In this document: piece after piece, positions 32,236 to 40,627 of the stretch
Layout of the letters: every line of letters begins with the position of its first letter
Numbering within the stretch: the stretch's first letter is position 1
NCBI RefSeq assembly: GCF_001642805.2
Contig: NZ_CP016948.1
Span: 2,170,001 to 2,234,000, forward strand
Reading direction: 5' to 3'
DNA length: 64,000 nucleotides
From: Serratia surfactantfaciens
GTDB lineage: Bacteria; Pseudomonadota; Gammaproteobacteria; Enterobacterales; Enterobacteriaceae
The notes under the pieces: model-generated
Told to the model about the DNA's origin: nothing
Database searches by the model: none
What the model saw: the letters and a program-made list of their open reading frames with translations, nothing else
Program-made: the position numbers and the translations under genes

Positions 32236-32572
32236 ATAATCTGCAATAACGCCACCACAGCCGGAGAACCACGTTTTCCGGCTGTTTCTTTTTCGCCATG
32301 ATATATCGCCGAGCCTGAGCGTATAATTTTTGACCGCCATCCGAGAAATAATAAGCCGCGTTATCCCGAATGGCGCTGCCTATTATTCTTTCTTCTGAGG
32401 TTATTCCTAAACATTCGCCGCCGCGTCCGCACGGCTTGATGGGAATATTCCCATTCAGTTATCGTTATCTTATCGCTTAAGCCCTTTCCTAAGCGAAATT
32501 TGCCTTACTTTATTTTTCTATGGCTTCTCTGTCCGCCGTGGCGGGCTTTTACCGGTCAGCAGGTTAGACATC
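32236..32572. other. 337-bp intergenic region with a perfect palindrome
   Basis: Past the yeaGH terminator there is no gene. TGGGAATATTCCCA at 32440-32453 is a perfect 14-bp palindrome, 120 bases before the AriR-like gene, and could be an operator. A short CCGCC-GTG-GCGGG hairpin with TTTT lies at about 32534-32550, just ahead of that gene. Confidence 0.5.
32258..32293 (+). terminator. Rho-independent terminator of yeaGH
   Basis: CAGCCGGA / TCCGGCTG stem extended by AA/TT pairs, then TTTCTTTTT, 23 bases past the yeaH stop. Confidence 0.88.
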
Positions 32573-32803
32573 ATGATCGATTACACCCTCTATGGCCTCA
32601 ACCAGCACGATGTTGACGAATACAATAAGCAAATATGCTGCCTGCTCGGCAAAAGCGTGCTGCTGGCGCTGATCGCCAACAAACCGATAACCAAACAGAA
32701 CCTGCTCAGCTGTCTTGTTCAGGAGGCGGAAAAGCAACCCGATGATTATTTCCAGCGGTTGCACCGCGCAGCCATCGAAATGATCGGCGTTAACGGACGC
32801 TAG
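32573..32803 (+). CDS. Small YmgB/AriR-like regulator-family protein
   Basis: 76-residue acidic helical protein. The arrangement LLGKSVLLALIANKPITKQN, then a second helix pair ending FQRLHRAAIEMIG, resembles the YcgZ/YmgA/AriR family of small biofilm and acid-resistance connectors, in which a long helix is followed by a K/N-rich turn and a LV-rich helix. The similarity is by eye and weak at the N-terminus. A tiny membrane ORF starts six bases after its stop. It could also be an unrelated small protein. Confidence 0.6.
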   Translation: MIDYTLYGLNQHDVDEYNKQICCLLGKSVLLALIANKPITKQNLLSCLVQEAEKQPDDYFQRLHRAAIEMIGVNGR

Positions 32804-32809
32804 GGCGAT

Positions 32810-32908
32810 ATGCGCAAGGCGGAAATCTACGCCATTATTGCCACCGTCGTGGTGTTGATTGCGCTGTTAATAATTAGCTACGATAGCGATATCCCTGTTT
32901 ATCCCTGA
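32810..32908 (+). CDS. Candidate 32-residue single-pass membrane protein
   Basis: ATG to TGA gives 32 residues: a charged start (MRKAEIYA), a long hydrophobic stretch (about residues 6-22, rich in I, V, L, A) and a short polar tail SYDSDIPVYP. AGGGCG lies just before the ATG. It follows the AriR-like gene by six bases, so it is probably co-transcribed. Single-membrane small proteins of this size are common in enterobacteria. I do not recognise a family. Confidence 0.5.
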   Translation: MRKAEIYAIIATVVVLIALLIISYDSDIPVYP

Positions 32909-33014
32909 CGGCCAACCTGCTTGCGCCGGTTTTTCACCCGGCGCAAGCAGGATGCGCAGAAACAATTTGCCACCAGAACCGCTTTACAGCCCGGATAACA
33001 TTCCCGCCCTGGCG

Positions 33015-33704
33015 TTATTTCGAACCGGCCGCTTCGTCAATCAACCTCGCCACCTCATCGGCGTGGGAGGCCAGCGAGGCGTGACTGGCATTCAAGGTCA
33101 ACACTTTCCTGGCCTGCAACCGCTGCGCCATTCGCCGCTGATTCTCCGGCGCTATCATGCGATCGTCGCTGGAGAGTTGATACCATGACGGTTTATGTTT
33201 CCAGGCGGGGTCGCCGATAGCGTTGCCAAAGGTGCCGGCCAGCGGAGCCTTCTGCGCCACCGCCATCACCAGCGCCTCGTCAGCAGTCAGATCCTGGCAA
33301 AAGCTTTCATGGAACTTGTCGGCCTTGATCCACAGGTAACCGTCGCTGTCCGGCGCCAAATTCGCGACTGCCGCCGGAGGATGTTCTTGCGTAATGCCGC
33401 CGGGACTTTCACCGGCATCCGGCGCAAACGCGGCGATATAGACCAGCCCAATCACGTTGGGCTGGTTGCCCATTTCCGTGATCACCGCCCCACCGTAAGA
33501 GTGCCCGACCAACAAGACCGGCCCCGCTTGTTGCGCGACCATCTTGCGCGTGCGCTCCGCATCTTCGGCCAGTGACGTTAGCGGCATTTCCACCGCATGG
33601 ATCGCCGAATATCCCCTGCGCGACAACGCGATAATGACTTTACTCCAGTGCGCCGCACCGCCCCAGAATCCATGTACCAGCACGATAGTTGGTTTTAAGC
33701 TCAT
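33015..33704 (-). CDS. Alpha/beta hydrolase
   Basis: 229-residue serine hydrolase of the EstC/salicylate-esterase-like group. The oxyanion region is VLVHGFWGGAAHW, the nucleophile elbow is GHSYGG near residue 68, and the catalytic histidine is probably in NASHASLASH near the C-terminus. No signal peptide is seen, so it is cytoplasmic. Substrate unknown. A ribosome-binding AAGGAG precedes the ATG on the minus strand. It stands alone in an accessory patch. Confidence 0.9.
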   Translation of the reverse strand: MSLKPTIVLVHGFWGGAAHWSKVIIALSRRGYSAIHAVEMPLTSLAEDAERTRKMVAQQAGPVLLVGHSYGGAVITEMGNQPNVIGLVYIAAFAPDAGESPGGITQEHPPAAVANLAPDSDGYLWIKADKFHESFCQDLTADEALVMAVAQKAPLAGTFGNAIGDPAWKHKPSWYQLSSDDRMIAPENQRRMAQRLQARKVLTLNASHASLASHADEVARLIDEAAGSK

Positions 33705-34015
33705 TGCCGACTCCTTTATCTCATAGGGAAGCGCGGTACACCGATAGGCAGGCGCCCTTTACGCAGGCGCCGTACTGCCAGCGACGCTGCGCGCACTCCC
33801 CATTTTATATAGCCAGCCTCGCGACGTTCGACAATAGCTACGACGGGTTAACACGCCCGATTTTCCGGCATCGCCGTGAACGGCCGCAGCGGCGCAGGCC
33901 GCAATGGCCGAGCGAAAGATGGGATTAAAACTAGGATTTTTACCCATGACGATCTAAAATCTCGCGTAAAAACAAAGAGAAGTAAATTTGAATCACCGGG
34001 AAAAGGAATGAAGTT
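33705..34015. other. Intergenic region upstream of the hydrolase
   Basis: About 310 bases with no supported gene. It contains GC-rich short inverted repeats (GGCGCC blocks around 33749-33770). Open frames lack ribosome-binding sites. Confidence 0.45.
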
Positions 34016-34105
34016 GTGAAGGAAATGATCTCCATCGTATTGATGACGTGCCTGCTGGCGCTGCTGTTTTCGTGGCTGTTCGTCTACGGTCTTAACATTC
34101 ATTAA
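34016..34105 (+). CDS. Candidate 29-residue hydrophobic peptide
   Basis: A GTG start with AAAGGA nine bases upstream opens a 29-codon frame ending in TAA. After MKEM the sequence is almost wholly hydrophobic (ISIVLMTCLLALLFSWLFVY) and ends GLNIH, a typical single transmembrane helix. No family is recognised; a chance ORF cannot be excluded. Confidence 0.38.
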   Translation: MKEMISIVLMTCLLALLFSWLFVYGLNIH

Positions 34106-34574
34106 ACCTACGGCGGCTACCCACGCCCCTTCCTGACTGGCAGGCAGCGCATCCGCACGGTGCGCTCAAAACCGCCGAATCGCGTCATGCTTTCATCCAA
34201 CAACACGCCCCCTGCACCTGGCAAGAACACGCGCCCACCGAACCCGGCTTCCTCTCACCCAAGCCCTTCGCAAATACATCATAAATTTTTATCAATTACA
34301 GTTTCACCGCGTTCCTCTGTGACTCACCGCCCCTTTTCTTGCCTAACCGTGTCTCACTCTGGTGTGGGCTTGTTCACCCACCAATGTTACCGGTAACTAT
34401 ATTGTTGATTTCTTTTCGAAATAAACAGAAAGCTGTTAATAACCCTACGTTCTTTATAGAAATAAATTATGTATTCTTATGGATAAAGGTTTGAATTAAC
34501 GGCCGTGGGTCATTGATTATCGTCCGCCAAGCTCCTAGAATTCGCGCGTAAAAATACAACTGGGATCGGGTTTC
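34106..34574. other. 469-bp intergenic region ahead of the OrtT-like gene
   Basis: No antitoxin-sized gene is seen. GTTACCGGTAAC at 34386-34397 is a perfect 12-bp palindrome. The last 150 bases are very AT-rich (runs such as TTTATAGAAATAAATTATG), which suits an H-NS-silenced promoter for the toxin-like gene. Confidence 0.5.
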
Positions 34575-34751
34575 ATGTCGTCGCTGTGGGTTGCAACGCA
34601 ATACTGTTATTTTATTGGTCTGTTAGTTTCTATGGTTTTCACCTATCTGGTTAGCAGGGACACCGTCAAGATTCGATGCATCAGCGCATTGACCATCGGG
34701 TTGACCTGGCCGTTGAGTCTGCCGGTCGTGTTGCTGTTTTCGCTGTTCTAA
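34575..34751 (+). CDS. ortT: Orphan membrane toxin of the GhoT/OrtT family
   Basis: 58-residue protein with two predicted membrane helices (about residues 8-27 and 38-57) joined by a short polar loop (SRDTVKIRC). Its last 16 residues, LTWPLSLPVVLLFSLF, match the family signature of E. coli GhoT and OrtT (ITWPMSLPVALLFSLF type), and the helix-loop-helix length is the same. These proteins depolarise the inner membrane and lower ATP. No gene like the antitoxin GhoS (about 98 residues) is next to it, so OrtT, which has no antitoxin, is the better comparison. The ATG follows a weak GGG-rich ribosome-binding site. Confidence 0.85.
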   Translation: MSSLWVATQYCYFIGLLVSMVFTYLVSRDTVKIRCISALTIGLTWPLSLPVVLLFSLF

Positions 34752-34839
34752 CGCTTCCAACGTCTCGCTGCGCTTTCGCTTTAAACAGCCTGCTCATGAA
34801 AATAGATTGATCGCCGCGGTTGCGGCTGCTGGCGTGGAA

Positions 34840-34876
34840 TAAAAAAACGCCAGCACGAAGGCTGGCATGAAAAAAT
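34840..34876 (-). terminator. Rho-independent terminator, minus strand
   Basis: On the minus strand GCCAGC-CTTCGT-GCTGGC is followed by G and seven T residues. It would end transcripts from the membrane-protein gene at 35024-35317. On the plus strand the A/T flanks also allow weak termination after the OrtT-like gene. Confidence 0.75.
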
Positions 34877-35023
34877 TGGAAGCAATGTGAGCAATGTCGT
34901 GCCGGCTTGGGGGGCACAGAAGGAGACAACCCTTTTCCCCTCACCGGCGAAACGGATGATAATACGTCTCATTATTAAATGTAAAGTCATTTCCCTGCGC
35001 AACTTTTTCCGTTTGGTAAAATA

Positions 35024-35317
35024 TCAGCCGCGCGGCGTTCGCCAGCGCCGATACATCCGCACCGCCCCCCATACCAGCAACCACAGCAAAATATTCACCC
35101 CCAACCACAGCATCAGCAAGTAGCAGAAGGTCTGGTAACCGGGTATGCCCCGATCGGCCAAAAACGGGTTAAAGTGAAAAAATTTGACGATCGCGAACGG
35201 ATTAAGATTGAAACGGTTGAATACGGCCGCCGTCAACAACGGTGGCAACAGGGTGTAAAACGCCAGGCTGAACAGCAGCAGGATCTTTGTACCCGAAGTG
35301 TTTTTATAATCTTTCAT
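35024..35317 (-). CDS. Hypothetical membrane protein, two helices
   Basis: 97 residues with two hydrophobic segments (about 11-32 and 62-86) and a basic C-terminus (RMYRRWRTPRG). The loop between them is aromatic and Phe/Asn-rich. No family recognised. The ribosome-binding site is weak. A terminator lies about 150 bases downstream on the same strand, which supports a real transcript. Confidence 0.55.
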   Translation of the reverse strand: MKDYKNTSGTKILLLFSLAFYTLLPPLLTAAVFNRFNLNPFAIVKFFHFNPFLADRGIPGYQTFCYLLMLWLGVNILLWLLVWGAVRMYRRWRTPRG

Positions 35318-35542
35318 ATCAATGTATTACGTCTTTCGCTGTGATGTAAAAACCGCCGAACATTCGCACGTCAATCGACCCCGAGCGCGAAAAAGAGTTC
35401 CCGGCCAACGCGGAAATAAAGCCGATCCTGTGTTTAATCGTCATTTAGCGCCCGGGTGATATATACCCTGTGGATTTTAAATTACGATGCCGGCGCACCG
35501 CCCTCATTCGCAACATTTGCGTGGCGTCATCAGGAGGCCTTA

Positions 35543-36025
35543 ATGAAACCGGACGCACTCTCCCTGCCGCCGAACTCAAAAAAACTTAAAGTGATCTACG
35601 GCTGGTATATTTACGTAGTCTATATCCTGCTGGTTTTTAACATCTACATGGCGGTTTACAACGTCTGCGTTCGGCATCCGTTCGAAGCCCCGCTGCTGTC
35701 GCTGTTTCACAGCCTGTTCCTCGCGCTGATGCTGCAGCAGGTGCTCAAGAAAAACGTCATTTTCGCCTGGATCTTGCTGAGCTATTTTATTCTGATGCGT
35801 CTGTATTACGCCAATGTGCTGCATGTCGAGTTTACGCTGCTGAGCCGCAGCCTGGTACTGCTGATTCTGACGCTGTTGCTGACCGGCTCCGTGGCCGTCG
35901 GGCAACTGGCCACGCCCCCGCAGCGGCATGACTGGCTGGCGCGGTTGGGCTGGCGTCAGTGGGCTGCGCTCACGGCGCTGGCGGCGATTCTGACCCCGCT
36001 GATTACCACCGACTATCTGGGGTAA
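35543..36025 (+). CDS. Hypothetical polytopic membrane protein
   Basis: 160 residues with about four hydrophobic segments. The ATG is chosen because a strong AGGAGG lies six bases upstream, and it shortens the open frame by 29 codons. The N-terminus is Pro/Lys-rich and cytoplasmic in look; helices start near VIYGWYIYVVYILLVFNIYM. No family recognised. It neighbours other small membrane proteins of unknown function. Confidence 0.7.
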   Translation: MKPDALSLPPNSKKLKVIYGWYIYVVYILLVFNIYMAVYNVCVRHPFEAPLLSLFHSLFLALMLQQVLKKNVIFAWILLSYFILMRLYYANVLHVEFTLLSRSLVLLILTLLLTGSVAVGQLATPPQRHDWLARLGWRQWAALTALAAILTPLITTDYLG

Positions 36026-36033
36026 ACAGGGCG

Positions 36034-36225
36034 TTATTTGGGGATATGAGGCTCGGATATGTCTACGATGCGGCATATTTTGGTGTAGTTACCCGCCTTC
36101 TCACAGATCTTGTCTGTGACGAACACGCTAAGGTAGCCCAGCAACAGCAAGTAGCCGACCATGCACAAAATAAAGATAAGCGTTCTCACCGATAGCGACC
36201 AACCAGACAAGAGTATCCCGAGCAT
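36034..36225 (-). CDS. Hypothetical small membrane protein
   Basis: 63 residues with one long hydrophobic segment (about residues 13-36, rich in L, I, V) and a charged C-terminal part with two cysteines (CEKAGNYTKICR). AGG lies just upstream of two adjacent ATG codons; the second is better spaced. It ends eight bases from the stop of the convergent membrane protein. Could be spurious. Confidence 0.45.
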   Translation of the reverse strand: MLGILLSGWSLSVRTLIFILCMVGYLLLLGYLSVFVTDKICEKAGNYTKICRIVDISEPHIPK

Positions 36226-36331
36226 CATAACCTGAACGCGGCGCTTTAAAAGGATTTCATGTGCGCACCAGCCGCATCAACGCACGTTCTGTAGTAAGAT
36301 TAGGCAACCTCACCCACCACCGGAAACGCCG

Positions 36332-36892
36332 ATGCACCATCTGATGTTAGACATTGAAACCCTGGATATAAAACCCAGCGCCGTCATTTTGGTGGTTGCG
36401 GCAGTGTTTTTCGATCCCCGCACCGGGGAACTGGGCGCCGAATTCGAAATCGCCGTCAGCAGTCAGAAAGACCAACCGGGCAGAACCATCAGCCTGGATA
36501 CGGTCGCCTGGTGGGCGAAACAGTCCGATGAAGCGCGCAAGCAGGCCTTCGGCGGCACCGAGAGCCTGAAACGCGTGCTGAGCAGCCTCAGCCGCTTTAT
36601 CCATATGAACAGCACCGACACGGTGAAAGTCTGGGGCAACGGCAAAGAGTTCGATTGCGCGATCCTCGAACACGCCTTCCAGCAGTTGGAAATGCCCTGC
36701 CCGTGGAAATTCTGGGATACACAGGACGTGCGCACGGTGATCACGCTGGCGGAACTGCACGGCTTTAACCCGAAAAAGACCCGCCCATTCGAAGGCATGC
36801 CGCATCGCGCGCTGGACGACGCCCGCCATCAGGCCCGCTACGTGGCCGACACCGTCTCGGCGCTCTATTACCGCCCGGCAGCGCAGCGTTGA
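36332..36892 (+). CDS. DEDDh 3'-5' exonuclease (Rv2179c-like / phage DexA-like)
   Basis: 186-residue RNase H-fold exonuclease. The first motif is LMLDIETLD at the N-terminus, the second Asp is in GKEFDCAIL near residue 110, and the last motif HRALDDARHQARYV near residue 160 gives the DEDDh set. The closest known groups are the 3'-5' exoribonuclease family PF16473 and T4 DexA. No helicase or repair operon is attached; a transporter gene follows on the same strand. Confidence 0.85.
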   Translation: MHHLMLDIETLDIKPSAVILVVAAVFFDPRTGELGAEFEIAVSSQKDQPGRTISLDTVAWWAKQSDEARKQAFGGTESLKRVLSSLSRFIHMNSTDTVKVWGNGKEFDCAILEHAFQQLEMPCPWKFWDTQDVRTVITLAELHGFNPKKTRPFEGMPHRALDDARHQARYVADTVSALYYRPAAQR

Positions 36893-36970
36893 CCGCGCTT
36901 TGCCCCTTTTCATTTGCCGCCAGAATCTCTACTCTAGCCCTCTTTGTCACTCGGACATGCCTTTCTTGTT

Positions 36971-38164
36971 ATGCAAAAGTTTCTGTTTCTGCTTCTCAGC
37001 CTGGTGCTGCTTGGCCCATTAGGCATCGACCTTTATCTGCCGACCATTCCCGCCATCGCCGTCGGCCTGGGCAGCAGTGAAGCGCTGATACAATCCACCA
37101 TTTCACTGTTTATTTTGGTGCTCGGCCTCGGCCAGGTCATCGCCGGTCCGTTGGTGGATAACTACGGCCGCAAACCGGTGGCGCTGGCCGGCATTATTCT
37201 CTACATGCTCGGTGCGGCGATGGCGGCGCTGGCCAGCAACCCGACCGTTTTCATCGCCTCGCGTCTGCTGCAAGGGGTAGCGGTCTGTTGCACCGCCGTC
37301 GTCGCCTTCAGCGGCGTACGCGATCGCCTGAATGGTGACGATGCCGCTCGCGCGTTCGGCTTCCTCAACGGCACGCTGAACATCATCCCGGCGCTGGCGC
37401 CGCTGCTCGGCGGTCTGCTCGCCGAGGCCTTCGGCTGGCGCGCGCCTTTCTGGTTCCTGGTCGGCTACGCGCTGCTGGTATTAGCGATCATCGCGCTGTA
37501 TCTGCCTGAAACCCGCCCCGTCGATACCGTGCCGGTCAAAGGGCTGCCGGTGCGCCAATACGCACGCATCCTCAGCGAACGGCGTTTCTTCTCCTTTGCC
37601 GTGGTGAATTCCGGGGCGATGGGCATGGCGTTGACCTACGTTTCCCTGGCCCCCAACGTGCTGATGGGCACCGCTGGCCTGACCCCGCTGCAATTCTCGC
37701 TGGTGTTCGGCGCCAACGGCTTCTGGATCATGTTGGTCAGCTTCTTCGCCAACCGCATCATCCACAAAGTCGGCCGTCCGGTTTGCCTGGCGATCGGCGG
37801 CATGCTGATGGGATTGGGCTGTCTAGGGCTGCTGCTGGGCGTCATGCTGCTGCCTGCGGCGGCGCAAGCGCATTGGCTGGCATATATGCTGCCGGTCGCC
37901 AGCGCCTGCGCCGGATTGGCGTTCGTGATGGGCCCGGCCACCAGCTATGCGCTGGAACCCTACTCCAATGAGGCCGGCGTCGCGTCTGCGCTGGTCGGCT
38001 TCGTGCAGATGGCGGGCGGCGCCGCGCTGGGTCTGGTGGCGATGGCGTTGCCGCTGCAACCGAAACTGTCGCTGGCGTTGGTCATGCTGGTAGGCTGCCT
38101 GCTGGCGCTGCACGCGCGGCGTCTCAGCAAGCAGATTAAAGGACAGATCAGAAAAGTCGCCTGA
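36971..38164 (+). CDS. MFS drug-efflux transporter, Bcr/CflA type
   Basis: 397-residue major facilitator with about 12 membrane helices. The DHA1 loop motif appears as GPLVDNYGRKPVALAG after helix 2, and the RLLQGVAVCCTAVVAF region after helix 4 is typical of drug:H+ antiporters. The N-terminus GIDLYLPTIPAIA is the Bcr/CflA hallmark. The ATG giving MQKFLFLLL is preferred to a TTG nine codons upstream. It converges with dadX with only seven bases between stops. Substrate cannot be told. Confidence 0.88.
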   Translation: MQKFLFLLLSLVLLGPLGIDLYLPTIPAIAVGLGSSEALIQSTISLFILVLGLGQVIAGPLVDNYGRKPVALAGIILYMLGAAMAALASNPTVFIASRLLQGVAVCCTAVVAFSGVRDRLNGDDAARAFGFLNGTLNIIPALAPLLGGLLAEAFGWRAPFWFLVGYALLVLAIIALYLPETRPVDTVPVKGLPVRQYARILSERRFFSFAVVNSGAMGMALTYVSLAPNVLMGTAGLTPLQFSLVFGANGFWIMLVSFFANRIIHKVGRPVCLAIGGMLMGLGCLGLLLGVMLLPAAAQAHWLAYMLPVASACAGLAFVMGPATSYALEPYSNEAGVASALVGFVQMAGGAALGLVAMALPLQPKLSLALVMLVGCLLALHARRLSKQIKGQIRKVA

Positions 38165-38177
38165 GCCCGGCTCAGGC
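38159..38177. terminator. Inverted repeat spanning both stop codons
   Basis: GCCTGAGCC-C-GGCTCAGGC is a perfect 9-bp inverted repeat around one base. It covers the stop codons of both convergent genes and may act as a shared transcript 3' end, although it lacks a T-tract. Confidence 0.5.
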
Positions 38178-39245
38178 TTCGGTGACGACCGGCACCCGCG
38201 CCGCTAACGCCGACAACAGCTCATAACCTAACGTCCCTGCCGCCGTGGCTACTTCGTCCACCGGCAGGCGTTTCCCCCACAGCTCGACTTCGGCGCCCAA
38301 TTCGGCTTGTGGACAGGGCGTTAAATCTACCGCCAGCATATCCATCGATACCGTTCCCAGGGTGCGCGTCAGTACGCCATCCACCCATACCGGCGTACCG
38401 GTCGGCGCATGACGCGGATAGCCGTCGGCATAACCGCAGGCCACCACACCGATACGCTGCGCGCCGGCGGCGCTGTAACGGCCGCCATAGCCGACGCGAT
38501 CGCCAGACTTCAATTGCTGAATGCCGATGATTTCACTGCTCAGCGTCATCGCCGGCTGCAACCCCGTCGACGCCACATCACTCCAGCAACCGCTCGGCGA
38601 GGCGCCATAGAGAATGATCCCAGGGCGCACCCAGCTGCCGTGGGTCGAAGGATGCCACAGCGTGGCGGCCGAGTTGGCCAGGCAGCGCGGCAGCGGTATA
38701 TCGGCGGCGGCCGCCTCGATGGTGGCCATCTGCCGGGTCACTCCTTCCGGGCCGTCGGCGGTGGCGAAATGGCTCATCAGCGTCAGCTCGGCGATGTTGG
38801 CAACCGCCTGCGCCCTGCGCCACACCTCGTGCAGCCGTTCGGGTGCGAATCCCAGCCGGTTCATGCCGCTATTCACTTTCAAATAGACGTCGAGCGGCGC
38901 GCTCAGCCTGGCGTCGGCGATCGCCGCCAACTGCCAGTCGCTGTGCACCGCCGTCGTCAGGTGATAACGGTCGAGCAGCGCCAGATCCTGCGGCTGGAAA
39001 AAGCCCTCCAGCAGCAGAATCGGCCCCTGCCAGCCGGACTCACGCAGCAGCACCGCTTCGGCCAGATCCAGCATGGCGAAACCGTCGGTTTGCGCCATGC
39101 TGCGCCAAACGTTCTTGATGCCGTGGCCATAGGCGTTGGCTTTAACCACCGCCCAGACTTTGGCGCCGGGGGCAAAACGGCGCACCACCTGCAGGTTGTT
39201 TTCAATCGCGCCGAGATGCATCGTGGCGGTTATCGGACGGGGCAT
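38172..39245 (-). CDS. dadX: Catabolic alanine racemase
   Basis: PLP enzyme that turns L-alanine into D-alanine for oxidation by DadA. The PLP lysine is in [10 protein letters not shown] near residue 34 and the catalytic tyrosine is in [10 protein letters not shown] near residue 253. The ATG giving MPRPITATM has AAGGAG six bases upstream and yields 357 residues, close to E. coli DadX; a longer frame adds seven residues. It follows dadA by 77 bases. Confidence 0.95.
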   Translation of the reverse strand: MPRPITATMHLGAIENNLQVVRRFAPGAKVWAVVKANAYGHGIKNVWRSMAQTDGFAMLDLAEAVLLRESGWQGPILLLEGFFQPQDLALLDRYHLTTAVHSDWQLAAIADARLSAPLDVYLKVNSGMNRLGFAPERLHEVWRRAQAVANIAELTLMSHFATADGPEGVTRQMATIEAAAADIPLPRCLANSAATLWHPSTHGSWVRPGIILYGASPSGCWSDVASTGLQPAMTLSSEIIGIQQLKSGDRVGYGGRYSAAGAQRIGVVACGYADGYPRHAPTGTPVWVDGVLTRTLGTVSMDMLAVDLTPCPQAELGAEVELWGKRLPVDEVATAAGTLGYELLSALAARVPVVTEA

Positions 39246-39322
39246 CGCTTCTCCTTGGGGCAGCATACAGCGGCCACGCGCGCCTGCGCGTGGCCAGGAA
39301 AGTCTATAATCGAATCGGACGA

Positions 39323-40627
39323 TTAGCGTGCGGGATGCACGTCGCTCAGCGGAACCGCGTGTTGCTGGCGAAACCCGGCGCTGTAGCGCGCCACCGCCAG
39401 ATCATCGGAAGGGATCGCCGGCGTAATGCCGGACATCAGATCGGACAGCAACTGCCCGGAACCGCAGGCCATCGTCCAGCCCAACGTGCCATGCCCGGTG
39501 TTGAGGTACAGATTCTTCAGCGAAGTGCGGCCGACGATCGGCGTTCCGTCCGGCGTCATTGGGCGCAGCCCGGTCCAGAACGTCGCGTCCTCCACTCTGC
39601 CGCCGTTCGGATAGAGATCGCGCACCACCATCTCCAGCGTTTCGCGCCGTTTTTGCTCCAGCTGAGTATTGAAACCGACGATCTCCGCCATACCGCCGAC
39701 GCGAATACGCTGGTCGAAACGGGTAATGGCGATTTTGTACGTCTCATCCAGTACCGTAGAGAATGGCGCCGCCGTTTCATCAGCGATCGGGATGGTCAGC
39801 GAATAGCCCTTCAACGGGTAAACCGGGATAGACACCAGGCCGCGCAGCAGCGCCGTAGAGTACGACCCGAACGCCACCACGTAGCTATCGGCTTTGAACA
39901 CCTCTTCACCGCACTGCACGCCGGCGATCTTGTCGCCCTCCACCAGCAGGCGATCGACGCTGCGGTTGAACAGGAAGGTCACGCCCGCCTGCTCTGCCAT
40001 CTTCGCCAATTGCTGCGTGAACAGCTGACAATCGCCGGTTTCGTCGTTAGGCAACTGCAAACCGCCCGTCAGCTTGTGCGCCACCTGCGCCAGAGCCGGT
40101 TCGACGCTGGCGAGCTGGTTGGCCTCCAGCAACCGGTAAGGCACCCCGGCATCTTCCAATACCGCGATGTCTTTCGCCGCGTTTTCAAACTGTTGTTGGG
40201 TACGGAACAGCTGCAACGTGCCGCCCTGACGCCCTTCGTACTGGATGCCGGTTTCCTGGCGCAGCGCTTTGATGCAATCGCGGCTATATTCCGCCAGGCG
40301 CACCATGCGGCCTTTGTTGGTCATGTAGTGTTCGGTATTGCAGTTTTTCAGCATCTGCCACATCCAGCTCAGCTGGAAGCTGCTGCCGTCGAGGCGGACC
40401 GCCAACGGCGCATGGCGCTGGAACATCCACTTGATGGCTTTCAGCGGCACGCCCGGCGCCGCCCAGGGGGCAGCATAGCCCGGTGAGATCTGCCCGGCGT
40501 TCGCCGCGCTGGTCTCCAATGCCGGGCCGGGCTGACGATCGATCACCGTCACCTCATGCCCCGCTTTCGCCAAATACCAGGCACTGGCTACGCCCACCAC
40601 TCCACTACCTAAAATTACCACTCGCAT
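39323..40627 (-). CDS. dadA: D-amino acid dehydrogenase, small subunit
   Basis: Membrane-associated FAD enzyme that oxidises D-amino acids (mainly D-alanine) and passes electrons to quinones. It has 434 residues. The N-terminal dinucleotide motif is [15 protein letters not shown] and the C-terminal FAD contact region is [15 protein letters not shown] then [14 protein letters not shown]. First gene of the dadAX operon; a CRP-type site lies upstream, in line with the catabolite control known in E. coli. Confidence 0.97.
   Translation of the reverse strand: MRVVILGSGVVGVASAWYLAKAGHEVTVIDRQPGPALETSAANAGQISPGYAAPWAAPGVPLKAIKWMFQRHAPLAVRLDGSSFQLSWMWQMLKNCNTEHYMTNKGRMVRLAEYSRDCIKALRQETGIQYEGRQGGTLQLFRTQQQFENAAKDIAVLEDAGVPYRLLEANQLASVEPALAQVAHKLTGGLQLPNDETGDCQLFTQQLAKMAEQAGVTFLFNRSVDRLLVEGDKIAGVQCGEEVFKADSYVVAFGSYSTALLRGLVSIPVYPLKGYSLTIPIADETAAPFSTVLDETYKIAITRFDQRIRVGGMAEIVGFNTQLEQKRRETLEMVVRDLYPNGGRVEDATFWTGLRPMTPDGTPIVGRTSLKNLYLNTGHGTLGWTMACGSGQLLSDLMSGITPAIPSDDLAVARYSAGFRQQHAVPLSDVHPAR

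Noticed and set aside
32534..32550. CCGCC-GTG-GCGGG-CTTTT as a terminator
   Set aside because: The stem is only five pairs and there is no upstream gene after the strong yeaGH terminator; it may be a leader hairpin of the next gene.
34160..34396. Possible ghoS-like antitoxin upstream of the OrtT-like gene
   Set aside because: The 78-codon frame is Pro/Ser/Asn-rich, has no ferredoxin-like pattern, and lacks a ribosome-binding site, so it cannot be called an antitoxin.
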